Shown here: piece by piece, positions 1 through 12,818 of the stretch | Layout: each line of letters starts with the position of its first letter | How positions within the stretch are numbered: the first letter of the stretch is position 1 | Source of the DNA: Actinoplanes oblitus | GTDB lineage: Bacteria; Actinomycetota; Actinomycetes; Mycobacteriales; Micromonosporaceae | Direction of reading: 5' to 3' | Assembly: GCF_030252345.1 (NCBI RefSeq) | Contig: NZ_CP126980.1 | Span: 1,317,501-1,381,500 of the forward strand | DNA: 64,000 nt | Made by a program: the position numbers and the translations under genes | Notes under the pieces: model-generated | The model's input: the letters and a program-made list of their open reading frames with translations, nothing else | The model's database searches: none | What the model was told of the DNA's origin: nothing

Positions 1-2810
<2,810 letters not shown>

Positions 2811-2916
2811 CCTAAATTTTCTGCTTGCGTCCACTGTGTGATTCACAGCAAACGAACAACCACCCTGATATGCCGGTGACGGTATGACAGGTTGCTGGTT
2901 GGTTCTGCTGATGGCT

Positions 2917-3035
2917 GTTTCGGTGGTCATAGCGGAGGGGAAACGCCCGGTTACATTCCGAACCCGGTAGCTAAGCCCTCCAGCGCCGATGGTACTGCAC
3001 TCGGGAGGGTGTGGGAGAGTAGGACGCCGCCGGAC
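2917..3035 (+). rRNA. rrf: 5S ribosomal RNA
   Basis: Lies about 105 bp after the 23S gene and starts at GTTTCGGTGGTCATAGCGG. It contains the conserved loop-B/C stretch CCGAACCCGGTAGCTAAGCCC and ends at GACGCCGCCGGAC. The 5' TTCGGTGGT strand pairs with the 3' GCCGCCGGA strand to close helix I. Ends may shift by one or two bases. Confidence 0.95.
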
Positions 3036-3045
3036 TCAACGTAAG

Positions 3046-3083
3046 AAAAGGCCCACCCCGTCATGGGGTGGGCCTTTTCTTTT
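3046..3083 (+). terminator. rrn operon intrinsic terminator
   Basis: Perfect 14-bp inverted repeat, AAAAGGCCCACCCC (3046-3059) with GGGGTGGGCCTTTT (3065-3078), a 5-nt loop and a T-rich run to 3084. It sits 10 bp after the 5S gene, so it should end the rRNA transcript. Confidence 0.9.
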
Positions 3084-3099
3084 TGTACCTGGAGAAAGG

Positions 3100-3135
3100 A
3101 AACACCCCGCCCGGGGAACGGGTGGGGTGTTTTTG
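3100..3135. terminator. Second, probably bidirectional terminator
   Basis: Inverted repeat with arms 3101-3113 and 3119-3131 (AACACCCC pairs with GGGGTGTT, then one G-T wobble and CCCG/CGGG). A T run follows on the plus strand and an A run precedes it, so it can act on both strands. It backs up the rrn terminator and probably ends the convergent minus-strand gene, whose stop is at 3159. Confidence 0.8.
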
Positions 3136-3158
3136 TTTCGGGAGCTGATGGGCGTACG

Positions 3159-3875
3159 TCAATTGCGGGTTTGAATGGCGTTTCGCATTTGGCGCATCAG
3201 CGGGGCGGCTTCGGATTCGGGGCGGTTCGGGAACATCGCCAGGGCCAGGCTTCCGTGGTCGGCCCAGCCACAGACGGAGAGATCGCCGGTCTCGGTTTTG
3301 GTGGTGCCGCATTTCATGGTGCCGCCCAGGGGGCCGGCATCCACCTCGTGCAGGCCGGTGACCGCGCCCTGCTCGTCCGAGATCAGGCCGAACGACGTGT
3401 CCAGGTCTTTGTCGGGCGACCAGAACAGGGTGGTGCCGCCGAAGAACAGGACGTTCCTTTCCGGCGCGGCGGTGTAGACGGCGCCGACGGTCTCGTCGAG
3501 ATCCACCTCGGCGGAGAGGGCGGTCCGCAAGTAGTCCGCGGTGTCCTGGGCGTTCTGGCCGCTGTCGAGGGTGAGGTCGCCGATCTTCGCGGGCAGGGTC
3601 AGTGTGGTGTCGCGCTGGGAGTGGATCTGCCAGTAGAACGTCGCCAGGGCGGCGGCGCCGGCCAGGCCGACGGCCAGCAGCGAGGCGAGCACGACGGTGC
3701 GGGTCCGCTTGCGGCGCGGACCGGGCGGGGCGGCCTCCGACTCCTCGGGGATGTCGTCACCGAGGAGGTTGAACGGCGCGTCCTGGATCTCGATCGGCTC
3801 GGCAGCCGCCGGCTCCGGCTCGAGGCCGGGGACAGGGGCGGCAGGCGGGGGATTCTGGGGGCCGCGGTCCGACAT
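3159..3875 (-). CDS. Membrane-anchored extracytoplasmic protein, unknown function
   Basis: A 238-residue protein with a Pro/Ala-rich acidic cytoplasmic N-terminus (about 1-52), a basic RRKRTR stop-transfer patch and one membrane segment (about 60-82). The rest is an extracytoplasmic domain starting near the IGDLTL motif. Near the C-terminus it has a CGT motif, then VCGWADHGS. The two cysteines could form a disulfide outside the cell. A longer minus-strand protein at 18722-19900 has the same layout and the same CGT...VC.WADHGS signature, so the two are paralogues. It is transcribed away from valS and convergent with the rRNA genes. No family name was recognised. Confidence 0.85.
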   Translation of the reverse strand: MSDRGPQNPPPAAPVPGLEPEPAAAEPIEIQDAPFNLLGDDIPEESEAAPPGPRRKRTRTVVLASLLAVGLAGAAALATFYWQIHSQRDTTLTLPAKIGDLTLDSGQNAQDTADYLRTALSAEVDLDETVGAVYTAAPERNVLFFGGTTLFWSPDKDLDTSFGLISDEQGAVTGLHEVDAGPLGGTMKCGTTKTETGDLSVCGWADHGSLALAMFPNRPESEAAPLMRQMRNAIQTRN

Positions 3876-3937
3876 CCCGCGAGCCTACCGTTATCCACAG
3901 GTGGCAGTGCGAATGCCGGGGACCGCCGGGGAATCCG

Positions 3938-3943
3938 TAGACT
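3938..3943 (+). promoter_or_regulatory. -10 box of leaderless valS transcript
   Basis: TAGACT ends 6 nt before the GTG start of valS, and no Shine-Dalgarno sequence precedes the GTG. The spacing places the transcription start at or next to the start codon. Confidence 0.55.
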
Positions 3944-3949
3944 TGCCGG

Positions 3950-6589
3950 GTGACCGATGCAACCGATACCCGCACTCGCGACAGCCGGCCCACCGGTGGC
4001 CTATCCGCTCAGTACCAGCCGGGCGACGTAGAGCAGTCGCGGTACGAGCGGTGGGTATCGGAGGGCCGTTTCACCGCCGACCCGAAAAGCGACAAGCCGC
4101 CGTTCACCATCGTCATCCCGCCGCCGAACGTGACGGGCTCGCTGCACGTCGGGCACGCGCTCGACCACACCATCCAGGACACCCTGGTCCGCCTCAAGCG
4201 CATGCAGGGCTACGAGGTGCTCTGGCTGCCCGGCATGGACCACGCCGGCATCGCCACGCAGAACGTGGTGGAGCGCAAGCTCGCCGAGCAGCAGCTCTCC
4301 CGGCACGACCTGGGCCGCGAGGCGTTCGTGGCCAAGGTGTGGGAGTGGAAGGCCGAGTCCGGCGGCGCGATCCTCGGCCAGATGCGCCGGCTGGGCGACT
4401 CCGTCGACTGGTCCCGTGAGCGCTTCACCATGGACGAGGGGCTCTCCCGGGCCGTCCAGACGATCTTCAAGCGGCTGTACGACGACGACCTGATCTACCG
4501 GGCCAACCGGATCATCAACTGGTGTCCGCGCTGCCTCACCGCGCTCAGCGACATCGAGGTGGAGCACACCAACGACGAGGGCGAGCTGGTCTCGATCCGG
4601 TACGGCGAGGGTGCCGACTCGATCGTCGTCGCCACCACCCGCGCCGAGACGATGCTCGGTGACACCGCGGTGGCCGTGCACCCCGACGACGAGCGGTACA
4701 AGCACCTGGTCGGCACCGAGGTCGAGCTCCCGCTGACCGGCCGGCGGATCCCGATCGTGGCCGACGAGCACGTCGACCCGGCGTTCGGCACCGGCGCGGT
4801 CAAGGTGACCCCGGCGCACGACCCGAACGACTTCGAGATCGGCCAGCGGCACCAGCTGCCCAGCATCACCGTGATGGACGAGCGCGCGGTGATCACGGTG
4901 CCCGGGCCGTTCGAGGGACTGGACCGTTACGAGGCCCGGCCGGCGGTGGTCGCCGCGCTGCGTGAGCAGGGCCGGATCGTCGCCGAGAAGCGGCCGTACG
5001 AGCACTCGGTGGGGCACTGCTCCCGGTGCAAGACCACTGTCGAGCCGCGGCTGTCGCTGCAGTGGTTCGTCAACACCGGCCCGCTGGCCAAGGCGGCCGG
5101 CGACGCGGTCCGCGACGGCCGGGTGAAGATCGAGCCGGCCGAGCTGTCGAAGCGGTACTTCGCCTGGGTCGACAACATGCACGACTGGTGCATCTCCCGC
5201 CAGCTGTGGTGGGGCCACCGCATCCCGGTGTGGTACGGGCCGAACGACGAGGTCGTCTGCGTCGGGCCGGACGAGGAGCCGCCGACCGGCGAGGGCTGGC
5301 GCCAGGACGAGGACGTCCTGGACACCTGGTTCTCCTCCGGCCTGTGGCCGTTCTCCACGCTGGGCTGGCCGGAGCAGACCGCCGAGCTGGAGAAGTTCTA
5401 CCCGACCAGCGTGCTGGTCACCGGCTACGACATCCTGTTCTTCTGGGTGGCCCGGATGATGATGTTCGGGCTCTACGCGATGGACGGCAAGCAGCCGTTC
5501 GACGTGGTCAACCTGCACGGCATGGTGCGTGACCAGTTCGGCAAGAAGATGTCGAAGTCGTTCGGCAACGTGGTCGACCCGCTGGACTGGATCAACCGGT
5601 ACGGCGCCGACGCCACCCGCTTCACGCTGGCCCGCGGCGCCAACCCCGGCTCCGACGTGCCGATCAGCGAGGAGTGGTGCCAGGGCTCCCGCAACTTCTG
5701 CAACAAGCTGTGGAACGCCACCCGGTTCGCGCTGATGAACGGCGCGACGGTCGAGGGCGACCTGCCCGCGGCGAGCGAGCTCAGCGCCATCGACAAGTGG
5801 ATCCTGTCCCGCCTGCAGCACACCGTGGCCGAGGTCAACGAGCAGTTCGACTCGTACGAGTACGCCAAGGTCTGCGACACGCTGTACCACTTCGCGTGGG
5901 ACGACGTCTGCGACTGGTACGTCGAGCTCAGCAAGCCGGTGCTGGCCCAGGACACCGCCGAGGCGGCCCGCAGCCGGCGGGTGCTCGGGCACGTCCTCGA
6001 CCAGCTGCTGCGCCTGCTGCACCCGGTCATCCCGTTCGTCACCGAGGAGCTGTGGATCGCGCTCACCGGCGGCGAGACGGTGATGACCGCGGCCTGGCCC
6101 GCCGTCGACCACGCGTTGGTCGACGACGCCGCCGAGGAGGAGCTGGCCGCCCTGCAGAAGGTGGTCACCGAGGTCCGGCGGTTCCGTTCCGACCAGGGGC
6201 TCAAGCCGAGCCAGCGGGTCTCCGCCGCGCTGACCGGCCTGGGGAACGTCGGTATCGACACGCACGAGCCGCTGATTCGTTCGCTGGCCCGGCTGGACGC
6301 GCCGGCCGCCGGCTTCACCGCTACCGCCACCCTGGCGGTGACCGGTGGGATCACCGTCGACCTGGACACCCGCGGGGCGATCGACGTGGCCGCCGAGCGG
6401 GCCCGGCTGGAGAAGGACCGCGCCGCCGCCGAGAAGGAGGCCGCGCAGTGCCGGGCCAAGCTGGGCAACGAGGCGTTCGTCGGCAAGGCGCCGGAGGCCG
6501 TGGTCGCCAAGATCAAGGACCGGCTGGCCGCCGCTGAGGCGGACCTGGTCCGGATCGCCGCCGCGCTCGAGGCGTTGCCGGCAGCATGA
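3950..6589 (+). CDS. valS: Valyl-tRNA synthetase
   Basis: Class I aminoacyl-tRNA synthetase of 879 residues that charges tRNA-Val in the cytoplasm. The HIGH-type signature appears as HVGH within GSLHVGHAL (about residues 63-71). The KMSKS loop appears as KKMSKSFGN (about 531-539). An editing domain lies between them ([17 protein letters not shown] motif). A coiled-coil tail typical of ValRS closes the protein (about 810-879, rich in E, R, A and K). The GTG start is chosen because a TAGACT -10 box ends 6 nt upstream and no ribosome-binding site is present, which suggests a leaderless mRNA. The stop overlaps the folC start (ATGA), so the two are translationally coupled. No T-box or leader peptide was found. 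Confidence 0.97.
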   Translation: MTDATDTRTRDSRPTGGLSAQYQPGDVEQSRYERWVSEGRFTADPKSDKPPFTIVIPPPNVTGSLHVGHALDHTIQDTLVRLKRMQGYEVLWLPGMDHAGIATQNVVERKLAEQQLSRHDLGREAFVAKVWEWKAESGGAILGQMRRLGDSVDWSRERFTMDEGLSRAVQTIFKRLYDDDLIYRANRIINWCPRCLTALSDIEVEHTNDEGELVSIRYGEGADSIVVATTRAETMLGDTAVAVHPDDERYKHLVGTEVELPLTGRRIPIVADEHVDPAFGTGAVKVTPAHDPNDFEIGQRHQLPSITVMDERAVITVPGPFEGLDRYEARPAVVAALREQGRIVAEKRPYEHSVGHCSRCKTTVEPRLSLQWFVNTGPLAKAAGDAVRDGRVKIEPAELSKRYFAWVDNMHDWCISRQLWWGHRIPVWYGPNDEVVCVGPDEEPPTGEGWRQDEDVLDTWFSSGLWPFSTLGWPEQTAELEKFYPTSVLVTGYDILFFWVARMMMFGLYAMDGKQPFDVVNLHGMVRDQFGKKMSKSFGNVVDPLDWINRYGADATRFTLARGANPGSDVPISEEWCQGSRNFCNKLWNATRFALMNGATVEGDLPAASELSAIDKWILSRLQHTVAEVNEQFDSYEYAKVCDTLYHFAWDDVCDWYVELSKPVLAQDTAEAARSRRVLGHVLDQLLRLLHPVIPFVTEELWIALTGGETVMTAAWPAVDHALVDDAAEEELAALQKVVTEVRRFRSDQGLKPSQRVSAALTGLGNVGIDTHEPLIRSLARLDAPAAGFTATATLAVTGGITVDLDTRGAIDVAAERARLEKDRAAAEKEAAQCRAKLGNEAFVGKAPEAVVAKIKDRLAAAEADLVRIAAALEALPAA

Positions 6590-7917
6590 GTTCAGCTGAG
6601 TACACCGAGGTGGAGGCCGCGCTCAACGAGCGCGGTTTCACCCGCATGGTCTTCGACATGCAGAAGATCCGGGACCTGATGGACGTGCTGGGCAGCCCGC
6701 AGCGGGCGTACCCGGCGATCCACCTGACCGGGACCAACGGCAAGACCAGCACGGCCCGCATGATCGACGCGCTGCTGCGGGCGTGTGGCCTGCACACCGG
6801 GCGATACACGAGTCCACACCTGGAAACCGTGCGGGAGCGCATCAGCCTGGACGGGGAGCCGGTCTCGGAGGAGCGGCTGGTCACCACCTATCAGGAGATC
6901 GCGCCGCTGGCCGAGCTGATCGACGCGCGCAACACCGAACCGCTCACCTACTTCGACATGACCACGGCGATGGCCTATGCGGCGTTCGCGGACGCCCCGG
7001 TGGACATCGCGGTGGTCGAGGTCGGGCTGGGCGGTGAGGAGGACGCGACCAACGTCATCGAGGCGGGCGTCTGCGTGCTGACCCCGATCGGGCTCGACCA
7101 CACCGAGTGGCTCGGCGACACCATCGAGGACATCGCCTGGGCCAAGGCCGGGATCATCCACAAGGGCGCCACCGTGATCACCGCGGTGCAGGACGAGGAG
7201 GCCATGCGGCCGATCCTGGAGCGCTGCGCCCAGATGGGCGCCACCCTGGCCCGGGAGGGCAGCGAGTTCGGGGTGGTTCAGCGGACTCAGGCCGTCGGCG
7301 GCCAGGTGCTGGTCCTGCAGGGGCTCGGCGGCGTCTACGAGGAGATCTTCCTGCCGCTGTTCGGGGCGCACCAGGCGCAGAACGCCGCGCTCGCGCTCGC
7401 CGCTGTCGAGGCGTTCCTCGGCGCCGGGCCGAACAAGCAGATCGACATCGACCTGATCCGCGAGGGGTTCGCCCAGGTCGACTCGCCGGGCCGGCTGGAA
7501 CGGGTGCGCAGCGCACCGGCCATCCTGCTGGACGGCGCGCACAACCCGCACGGGATGGCCGCCACGGTGACCGCGCTGGAGGAGGAGTTCAGCTTCCGGC
7601 ACCTGGTCGTGGTGCTCGCGGTGCTCGGCGACAAGGACGTGACAGGGCTGCTCGACCTGCTCGAGCCGGTGGCCGCCCGGATCGTGGTGACGCAGAACAG
7701 CTCGCCGCGGTCGATGCCGGTGACCGAGCTCGCGCAGCTGGCGGCCAACGTGTTCGGCGAGGACCGGGTGAGTGTCGCGGAAACCATGCCGGACGCCATC
7801 GAGGAGGCCGTGGTGCTCGCCGAGGAGGACGCGTCCGGCGAGATGAGCGGCGTCGGGGTGCTGATCACCGGCTCGGTGGTGACCGTCGCCGACGCGCGGA
7901 AACTGCTGAAGCGATGA
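6586..7917 (+). CDS. folC: Folylpolyglutamate / dihydrofolate synthase
   Basis: Mur-ligase-family enzyme of 443 residues. FolC enzymes use ATP to add glutamate to folates (and often to dihydropteroate). The P-loop [10 protein letters not shown] is at about residues 46-55. Further family landmarks are the [14 protein letters not shown] segment, [10 protein letters not shown], the GLDHTEWLG segment and LDGAHNPHG. Only the broad FolC family is certain; whether it has both activities cannot be read from the sequence. It overlaps valS at its start and the next gene at its stop (ATGA both times). The valS-folC-DUF4233-ndk order is conserved in actinobacteria. Confidence 0.95.
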   Translation: MSSAEYTEVEAALNERGFTRMVFDMQKIRDLMDVLGSPQRAYPAIHLTGTNGKTSTARMIDALLRACGLHTGRYTSPHLETVRERISLDGEPVSEERLVTTYQEIAPLAELIDARNTEPLTYFDMTTAMAYAAFADAPVDIAVVEVGLGGEEDATNVIEAGVCVLTPIGLDHTEWLGDTIEDIAWAKAGIIHKGATVITAVQDEEAMRPILERCAQMGATLAREGSEFGVVQRTQAVGGQVLVLQGLGGVYEEIFLPLFGAHQAQNAALALAAVEAFLGAGPNKQIDIDLIREGFAQVDSPGRLERVRSAPAILLDGAHNPHGMAATVTALEEEFSFRHLVVVLAVLGDKDVTGLLDLLEPVAARIVVTQNSSPRSMPVTELAQLAANVFGEDRVSVAETMPDAIEEAVVLAEEDASGEMSGVGVLITGSVVTVADARKLLKR

Positions 7918-8312
7918 CCGGTCCGGAGGAGGGCGCGATGCCCGCTGAGGGTGAGGCGGGTGCCGCGCCGCGGCGTTCCGGACTGAAGAATCCAGAAGCC
8001 GCCGTACGCGGTCTCGGCGCCGGAACACTGGCCCTCGAGGCGATCGTGCTGCTCCTGGCGATCCAGCCGATCCGCATCCTCGGGGTCGACCTGAGCGGCT
8101 GGCAGATCGGGCTGGTGATCGGGCTGGCGGTGCTGGCCGCGCTGCTCGCCGGATGCATGCGGCGGCGGTGGGGCTGGGGCGCCGGGACGGCGTTGCAGGT
8201 GGCGTTGCTGGCGAGCGGGCTGGTGGTGCACTGGTCGCTCACCGCGCTCGGCGTGATCTTCGGGCTGGCCTGGGCCTACGCGACGTACGTGCGGCGGTCG
8301 ATCCTCGGCTGA
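7914..8312 (+). CDS. DUF4233 family membrane protein
   Basis: A protein of 132 residues with a short charged N-terminus and about four hydrophobic segments: LALEAIVLLLAIQPI, WQIGLVIGLAVLAALLAG, TALQVALLASGLVVHW and ALGVIFGLAWAYATYV. It starts at an ATG overlapping the folC stop, so it is translated with folC. Small membrane proteins of the DUF4233 family sit in this position in mycobacteria and other actinobacteria; their role is unknown. A strong bidirectional terminator follows. Confidence 0.85.
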   Translation: MTGPEEGAMPAEGEAGAAPRRSGLKNPEAAVRGLGAGTLALEAIVLLLAIQPIRILGVDLSGWQIGLVIGLAVLAALLAGCMRRRWGWGAGTALQVALLASGLVVHWSLTALGVIFGLAWAYATYVRRSILG

Positions 8313-8385
8313 CGCCGGGGCGGCGGTCGAGCGGCGTGCGCCTGTGGTGCGTGGGTTGCCGGGCCGGGCTGGATGGGTGAGGCGT

Positions 8386-8422
8386 GACTGAGGGGGAGCC
8401 ACCGACGTGGCTCCCCTCAGTC
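8386..8422. terminator. Bidirectional terminator between convergent genes
   Basis: Long hairpin with arms 8386-8402 (GACTGAGGGGGAGCCAC) and 8407-8422 (GTGGCTCCCCTCAGTC), one bulged G and a CGAC tetraloop. It lies between the DUF4233 gene and the convergent VOC-domain gene, whose stop is at 8426. Confidence 0.8.
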
Positions 8423-8425
8423 GTT

Positions 8426-11400
8426 TCAGGCTTCCGGGTCCGGGCGGACGGCTCGCCACTGGGTGATGGCGATGTTGTGGTTGTCCGGGTCGCGGAAGGT
8501 GGCGGACCAGAGTTCCAGCTTGTCGCCGCGGTTGACCGGGCGGGGGGAGTGGACGAACTTGACGCCCTTGGCCTTCAGCTCGTCGTGCACCGCCTCGATG
8601 TCGCCGACCTCCAGGTTGAGGTAGATCTGCCGGCCGGCTTCCGTCGAGAGATTGGGTACGGCGCGCAGTACCACCCGGGTGTCGCCGGACGCCAGCACCG
8701 AGGAACCGTCACCCGAGTCGATCTCGAAGAAGCCGAGCGTGTCGCGGTAGAAGACGATCGACCGGGCGAGCTCGGTGACCAGGATGGTGATGCCCACGCC
8801 GTGGATGGCGCCGGCCGGGCCGGGCCGGGCACTCGGGTAGGCGGTGATCACCTCGGCGGCTTGTTCGTCGGGCTCCGGACGACCGGAGAAGTCGCCCCAT
8901 GGGCTGCCGGTGGGCCTCGGGGCCGGCTGACCCGGCGTCGGTTGAGCGGTCCGCGGATCCGTAGGAGCGTCGTCCGCCACCGGCTCGCCGGCCGTGGATG
9001 CGGCGGTCGGTGTGTTGTCGGCCGGGAGTACGGCGGTCGGTGTGTTGTCGGCCGATGGCTCGCCGGCCGGGGAAGCGGCGGGCGGCGCGCTGTCGGTCGG
9101 CGCCTGGCCGGCGGGGAACGCGGCGGCTGGTGCGCTGTCGGCCGGCGCCTCGCCGGCGGGAAACGCGGCAGCTGGCGCGGTGCCGGTCGGCGCCGGGCCG
9201 GCCGGGGAGGCGGCGGCTGGCTTGTTTCCGGCCGGTGGCATGTCGGCGGCCGACGTTTTGCTGGCCTGTGGCACGTCGGTCGATCGCTGGCCGGCCACGG
9301 GTTCCGCCACGGGGGGCTCCTCGGCCGGGCGTTCCGCAGCCGGGGGTTCGGCTGTCGGCGGTTTCTCGGTCGAGGGTTCGGCGTTCGGCGGGTCGGTGGG
9401 CGGGATCTCCTCGGCGGGAGGAGCGACGATGCCGGCGGCTACGGCCGGGGCGGCGGCCGAGGTCGACTCGGGCGGGGTGATCGGGCTGTCGTCGAGCGGG
9501 ATGTCGATGTCGTCCGCAGGCGGTGTGGGGCCCGCTGGGCGCCCGGTGGTCGGCGCGGGTGCGGTGGGGAGCGGCCGGTCCGGGGCCGGCGCGGCAGGAG
9601 GTGGCGCGACCGGGGTCGGGGCCGCGGAACTGGTGGGTTCCGGACGCGGCTCGGCTCGGTGGGTGGTCGAGGTGGGCTCCGGCCGGGCGGCCGGCATCGG
9701 GATGGGGCCGGCCGCGGCGGACGCCGCCGGCACCTCGGGGCCGCCGGTGGCCGGGGTGGGCTCGTCCGGATCGGGATGCGGGTCGCCGGTGTCAGCTGCC
9801 GGGTACGCGCTGGTGGGGAACGCGATCGTCGGGTAGTCGGCGTCGCCCTGGTCGGCGGAAGTGCGTTGCATGGGCGCGGCCGGCCGGTACTCGGTGTCGC
9901 TCTGCTCAGGCGCTACCGACGCACGGCCGCCGGCGGTGGCGGGCTGGGCGGTCTCGGTGGGCTGGGCGACCTGGCTGGGCTGGGCGGCCTGGGTGGGCTG
10001 CGTGGGCTGCGTGGTCTGGGCAGTGTCAGTGGGCTGGGTGGCCTGGTTGGGCTGGGCGGTCTCGGTGGGCTGGGCGACCTGGCTGGGCTGGGCGGTCCCG
10101 GCGGGCTGGGTGGACTCGCTGGGCTGGGTGGACTCGCTGGGCTGGGTGACGAAGCGGGTGCGGCCGGAGTGGGTGGAGGCAGGCTCCGGGGTGGGGGCTT
10201 CCGGGGTGGTCACCGCGACGGCGGGCTTTGCGGGGGCCGGGTCGTCGAGGGGGATGTCGATCAGCGGGTCGCTGTCGTGGTCGTCGGCAGGGGTTCGCTG
10301 GGTGGGCGGGCGGCCGTAGCCCGCCGGAGTCTCGGTCACCGGTGGTGCGGAGACCGGCGTGGTGGCTTCCGGCTCGACCGTTGCCGTTGTCGCGGTGGTG
10401 CGTCGCTTCGGGCTGGGGCGGGAGCCGGGTGGCCGGGAGCCGGCGGTGCGTGCGGCGGACGTGGTGGTGCCGGTGGAGGCCGCAGTGGTGTGTGCGGCCG
10501 ATGTGGTGGTGCCGGCGGGGGCCGCAGTGGTGTGTGCGGCTGATGTGGTGGTGCCGGTGGAGGCCGCAGCGGTGCGTGTGGCCGGGTCGGCGGCCGTGCG
10601 GGGAGCTGGTGTGACCGTGTCGGCGGTGGGGGCGGCCGGGCGGGAGGGCGAACCGGTGCCCGCGGTGGCAGCCGCGGCGCCGGCGGTCGCGGCAGCGGCC
10701 CCGGCGGTGGCGTAGGCGGCTGTCGGGCCGGTGCCGGACGAGGGCTGGTAGCCGGCGGTTTCGGAAGGGGCCGGGCGGGAGTAGTCGGCGGCGGCCCTCG
10801 GCGGTGGCGGGAAGTCCGAACCGGTTGGTGTCGAGGTGGCGTAGCCGGTGCTGCCGGGTCCCGGGGGAGGCGGGTAGTCGAAGCCGGCCGAGTAGTCGCC
10901 GGCCCCCGGGGGCGGGGGAGGCGGGAAGTCCTCGATGGCGGTGGTGGCCGAAGGGGCCGGTGGCGGCGGGAAGTCGTAGGAGTCCGCTCCGCCGGCCGCC
11001 GAGCTGGGTGTGGACGGGCCGGGCGGCGGTGGGTAGCTGGCCGAGGGCCAGGTCTCGGAGGAGGCGCCCGAGCCGGGCCGGTTGGTGGCGGTGCCGGGGC
11101 CGCGCTCCTTGGCGATGGCCCCGGCCTGGTCGGCGAGGTCAGCGGCGGGGCCCCCCGCCGCCGGCGCCCGCGACCCGGTGGCAGCGGACGAAGGTGTGGC
11201 CGCCGAGAAAGAGGGCGGCGGCGAGGCCGGGGCAGGGGAGGTGGGCGCGGAGGAGGCGGCCGCGGAAGACGAGGGTGCTGCCGAGGCGGGCGCCGGTGAG
11301 GTGGGGGTGGAAGCGGGCGGCGGCGAGGTGGGCGCGGCGGAGGAATCCGCGAAGGAAGCGGGCGCCGGGGAGGTGGGTGCCGAGGTCGCGGGGGAGGCGG

Positions 11401-12136
11401 TGGACGCCGGGCCGGTGGCGCCCCGGCCCGCGGCGGCGCGGCGGGGGAGGGTGGTGGCCTGGTCCTCGCCGCCGACCAGCTGGCCCTCGACGACCTTGCC
11501 GTGCGGGGTGTCGCGGACCACTACCGGGGTGGTGACGTGGTCCTCGGCGAACGCCGGCTCCTCGAGCGGGCTGAAGTCGGTGTCCTCGCGGCTCTCCCAC
11601 GGACCGGGGGCGACCGCGCCGAGCACGTCGTCGTCAGCCTCCTCCTCGAGGTCGTCGCCCAGGTCGGGCTGGACCGGCGGGGGCGGGTCGCCGGCCGGGC
11701 CGACGTCCGCCGCCTCCTTCCAGTTGACCCGGACGCGGCGGGTGTCGTCGACGTCGACGGTGATCGGCACTGTCGTGTTGATCGCCGGCCATTTCGCGAC
11801 CGGCACCCGGCCGTCCCGGATCACCTTGTCGAACGTGCCCAGGCCGGGGGCCACCACGATGGCCCTGATCTCGGCGCGGCCGTAGGCGCCGGCCACCGGT
11901 GGCGGGGTGATGTCGACGATCTCGGCGGTGCCGGCCACGGTGGCCCGGCCGCCGCGGCGCACGTTGCTCACCATGGCGAGCGCGATGGCGATCGCGAGCA
12001 CGACGAGGCCGAAGATCGCTACTGGCCAGCTCGACATGCCGAGCCCGAAAACGATCACAAAGACCGCGAGCGTGCCCATGACCGCCGCCACCAACTTGCG
12101 TGCCGGGGCGATGGGCCGGCCGGTCTGGTTCGCCAC
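8426..12136 (-). CDS. Giant disordered membrane protein with C-terminal VOC domain
   Basis: A single uninterrupted 1236-residue frame. Residues about 1-60 hold two hydrophobic segments ([20 protein letters not shown] and a following stretch). About 65-130 is a small compact domain. About 140-1090 is almost entirely Ala, Pro, Thr, Ser, Gln and Glu, with short repeats ([35 protein letters not shown] types). Residues about 1105-1236 are a clear VOC/glyoxalase-fold domain ([49 protein letters not shown] motifs). The start is GTG with GGAGG 6 nt upstream. A fusion of a membrane mucin-like protein to a VOC domain is unusual. The function is unknown; the VOC domain alone would suggest metal-dependent chemistry or small-molecule binding. 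Strong G/C bias makes the plus-strand shadow frames long. Confidence 0.75.
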   Translation of the reverse strand: MANQTGRPIAPARKLVAAVMGTLAVFVIVFGLGMSSWPVAIFGLVVLAIAIALAMVSNVRRGGRATVAGTAEIVDITPPPVAGAYGRAEIRAIVVAPGLGTFDKVIRDGRVPVAKWPAINTTVPITVDVDDTRRVRVNWKEAADVGPAGDPPPPVQPDLGDDLEEEADDDVLGAVAPGPWESREDTDFSPLEEPAFAEDHVTTPVVVRDTPHGKVVEGQLVGGEDQATTLPRRAAAGRGATGPASTASPATSAPTSPAPASFADSSAAPTSPPPASTPTSPAPASAAPSSSAAASSAPTSPAPASPPPSFSAATPSSAATGSRAPAAGGPAADLADQAGAIAKERGPGTATNRPGSGASSETWPSASYPPPPGPSTPSSAAGGADSYDFPPPPAPSATTAIEDFPPPPPPGAGDYSAGFDYPPPPGPGSTGYATSTPTGSDFPPPPRAAADYSRPAPSETAGYQPSSGTGPTAAYATAGAAAATAGAAAATAGTGSPSRPAAPTADTVTPAPRTAADPATRTAAASTGTTTSAAHTTAAPAGTTTSAAHTTAASTGTTTSAARTAGSRPPGSRPSPKRRTTATTATVEPEATTPVSAPPVTETPAGYGRPPTQRTPADDHDSDPLIDIPLDDPAPAKPAVAVTTPEAPTPEPASTHSGRTRFVTQPSESTQPSESTQPAGTAQPSQVAQPTETAQPNQATQPTDTAQTTQPTQPTQAAQPSQVAQPTETAQPATAGGRASVAPEQSDTEYRPAAPMQRTSADQGDADYPTIAFPTSAYPAADTGDPHPDPDEPTPATGGPEVPAASAAAGPIPMPAARPEPTSTTHRAEPRPEPTSSAAPTPVAPPPAAPAPDRPLPTAPAPTTGRPAGPTPPADDIDIPLDDSPITPPESTSAAAPAVAAGIVAPPAEEIPPTDPPNAEPSTEKPPTAEPPAAERPAEEPPVAEPVAGQRSTDVPQASKTSAADMPPAGNKPAAASPAGPAPTGTAPAAAFPAGEAPADSAPAAAFPAGQAPTDSAPPAASPAGEPSADNTPTAVLPADNTPTAASTAGEPVADDAPTDPRTAQPTPGQPAPRPTGSPWGDFSGRPEPDEQAAEVITAYPSARPGPAGAIHGVGITILVTELARSIVFYRDTLGFFEIDSGDGSSVLASGDTRVVLRAVPNLSTEAGRQIYLNLEVGDIEAVHDELKAKGVKFVHSPRPVNRGDKLELWSATFRDPDNHNIAITQWRAVRPDPEA
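9941..10150 (-). repeat. Low-complexity coding repeats (TQP/AQP type)
   Basis: Inside the VOC-fusion gene, degenerate short units encode a Gln-Pro-Thr-Ala string. A 47-bp block at 9941-9987 is repeated exactly at 10049-10095, an in-frame offset of 108 bp. Such tracts change length easily by slippage or recombination. Confidence 0.75.
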
Positions 12137-12284
12137 TGTGGACCTCCCGTTGTTCCCGTCAGGTTATGGCCCGCCGGTCACTGAGCGAAAGTGCGGTAGT
12201 ACCGACATCGTCGCTCGCCGTGTCGGAGGTACCGATAGGCTGAACCTCAGGCGTGTCGGCCTGTCGTCTTCCCGGAGGAACCAC

Positions 12285-12716
12285 GTGTCCAGCAACACCG
12301 CACCAGCCAGTACCGAGCGTTCGCTCGTGCTCATCAAGCCTGACGCGGTACGCCGCGGTCTGCTCGGCGAGATTCTGTCGCGTTTCGAGCGTAAGGGGCT
12401 GGTCATCGAGGCGCTGGAGTTGCGCACGATGGACGCCGAGCTGGCCGACCAGCACTACGCCGAGCATGTGGACAAGGCGTTCTACCCGCCGCTGAAGGGC
12501 TTCATGACCAGCGGCCCGCTCGCCGCCGTGGTGCTCTCCGGGGACCAGGCGATCGAGGTGATCCGCGCCATGATCGGCGCGACCGACGGGCGCAAGGCGG
12601 CGGCCGGCACCATCCGTGGTGACCTGGCCCTGTCCAACCGGGAGAACCTGGTGCACGCCTCGGACTCGCCGGACAGCGCCAAGCGCGAGCTGGCGCTCTG
12701 GTTCCCCAAGCTCTGA
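12285..12716 (+). CDS. ndk: Nucleoside diphosphate kinase
   Basis: A 143-residue cytoplasmic enzyme that moves the gamma phosphate of ATP to nucleoside diphosphates through a phosphohistidine. Family motifs are [16 protein letters not shown] near the N-terminus and NLVHASD, whose His124 is the expected catalytic residue. The GTG start is preceded by GGAGG with 6-nt spacing; an open frame continues upstream but has no such signal. TAGGCT at 12236-12241 is a plausible -10 box. A perfect 11-bp hairpin follows the stop. Confidence 0.97.
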   Translation: MSSNTAPASTERSLVLIKPDAVRRGLLGEILSRFERKGLVIEALELRTMDAELADQHYAEHVDKAFYPPLKGFMTSGPLAAVVLSGDQAIEVIRAMIGATDGRKAAAGTIRGDLALSNRENLVHASDSPDSAKRELALWFPKL

Positions 12717-12728
12717 GCTGAGCGGGCT

Positions 12729-12758
12729 GTCCGCCGCTGATCATTGGCAGCGGCGGAC
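12729..12758 (+). terminator. ndk terminator hairpin
   Basis: Perfect 11-bp inverted repeat, GTCCGCCGCTG (12729-12739) with CAGCGGCGGAC (12748-12758) and an 8-nt loop, starting 12 bp after the ndk stop. It lacks a T run, as many actinobacterial terminators do. Confidence 0.65.
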
Positions 12759-12818
12759 CGGCCCGATGTTCAGGACCCGTCCACCTCGGGGTCAACTGGG
12801 ATCGATAGGCATCAGGGC

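Noticed and set aside
3063..3953. 296-residue plus-strand frame
   Set aside because: Gly/Arg-rich shadow of the minus-strand membrane protein gene; it also covers the terminators.
9941..10150. Repeats resembling a direct-repeat array
   Set aside because: In-frame, degenerate coding repeats of very short period with no spacers of constant length, so not CRISPR.
8384..10543. 719-residue Gly/Arg-rich plus-strand frame
   Set aside because: Antisense shadow of the Ala/Pro/Thr-rich part of the VOC-fusion gene; composition follows from the other strand.
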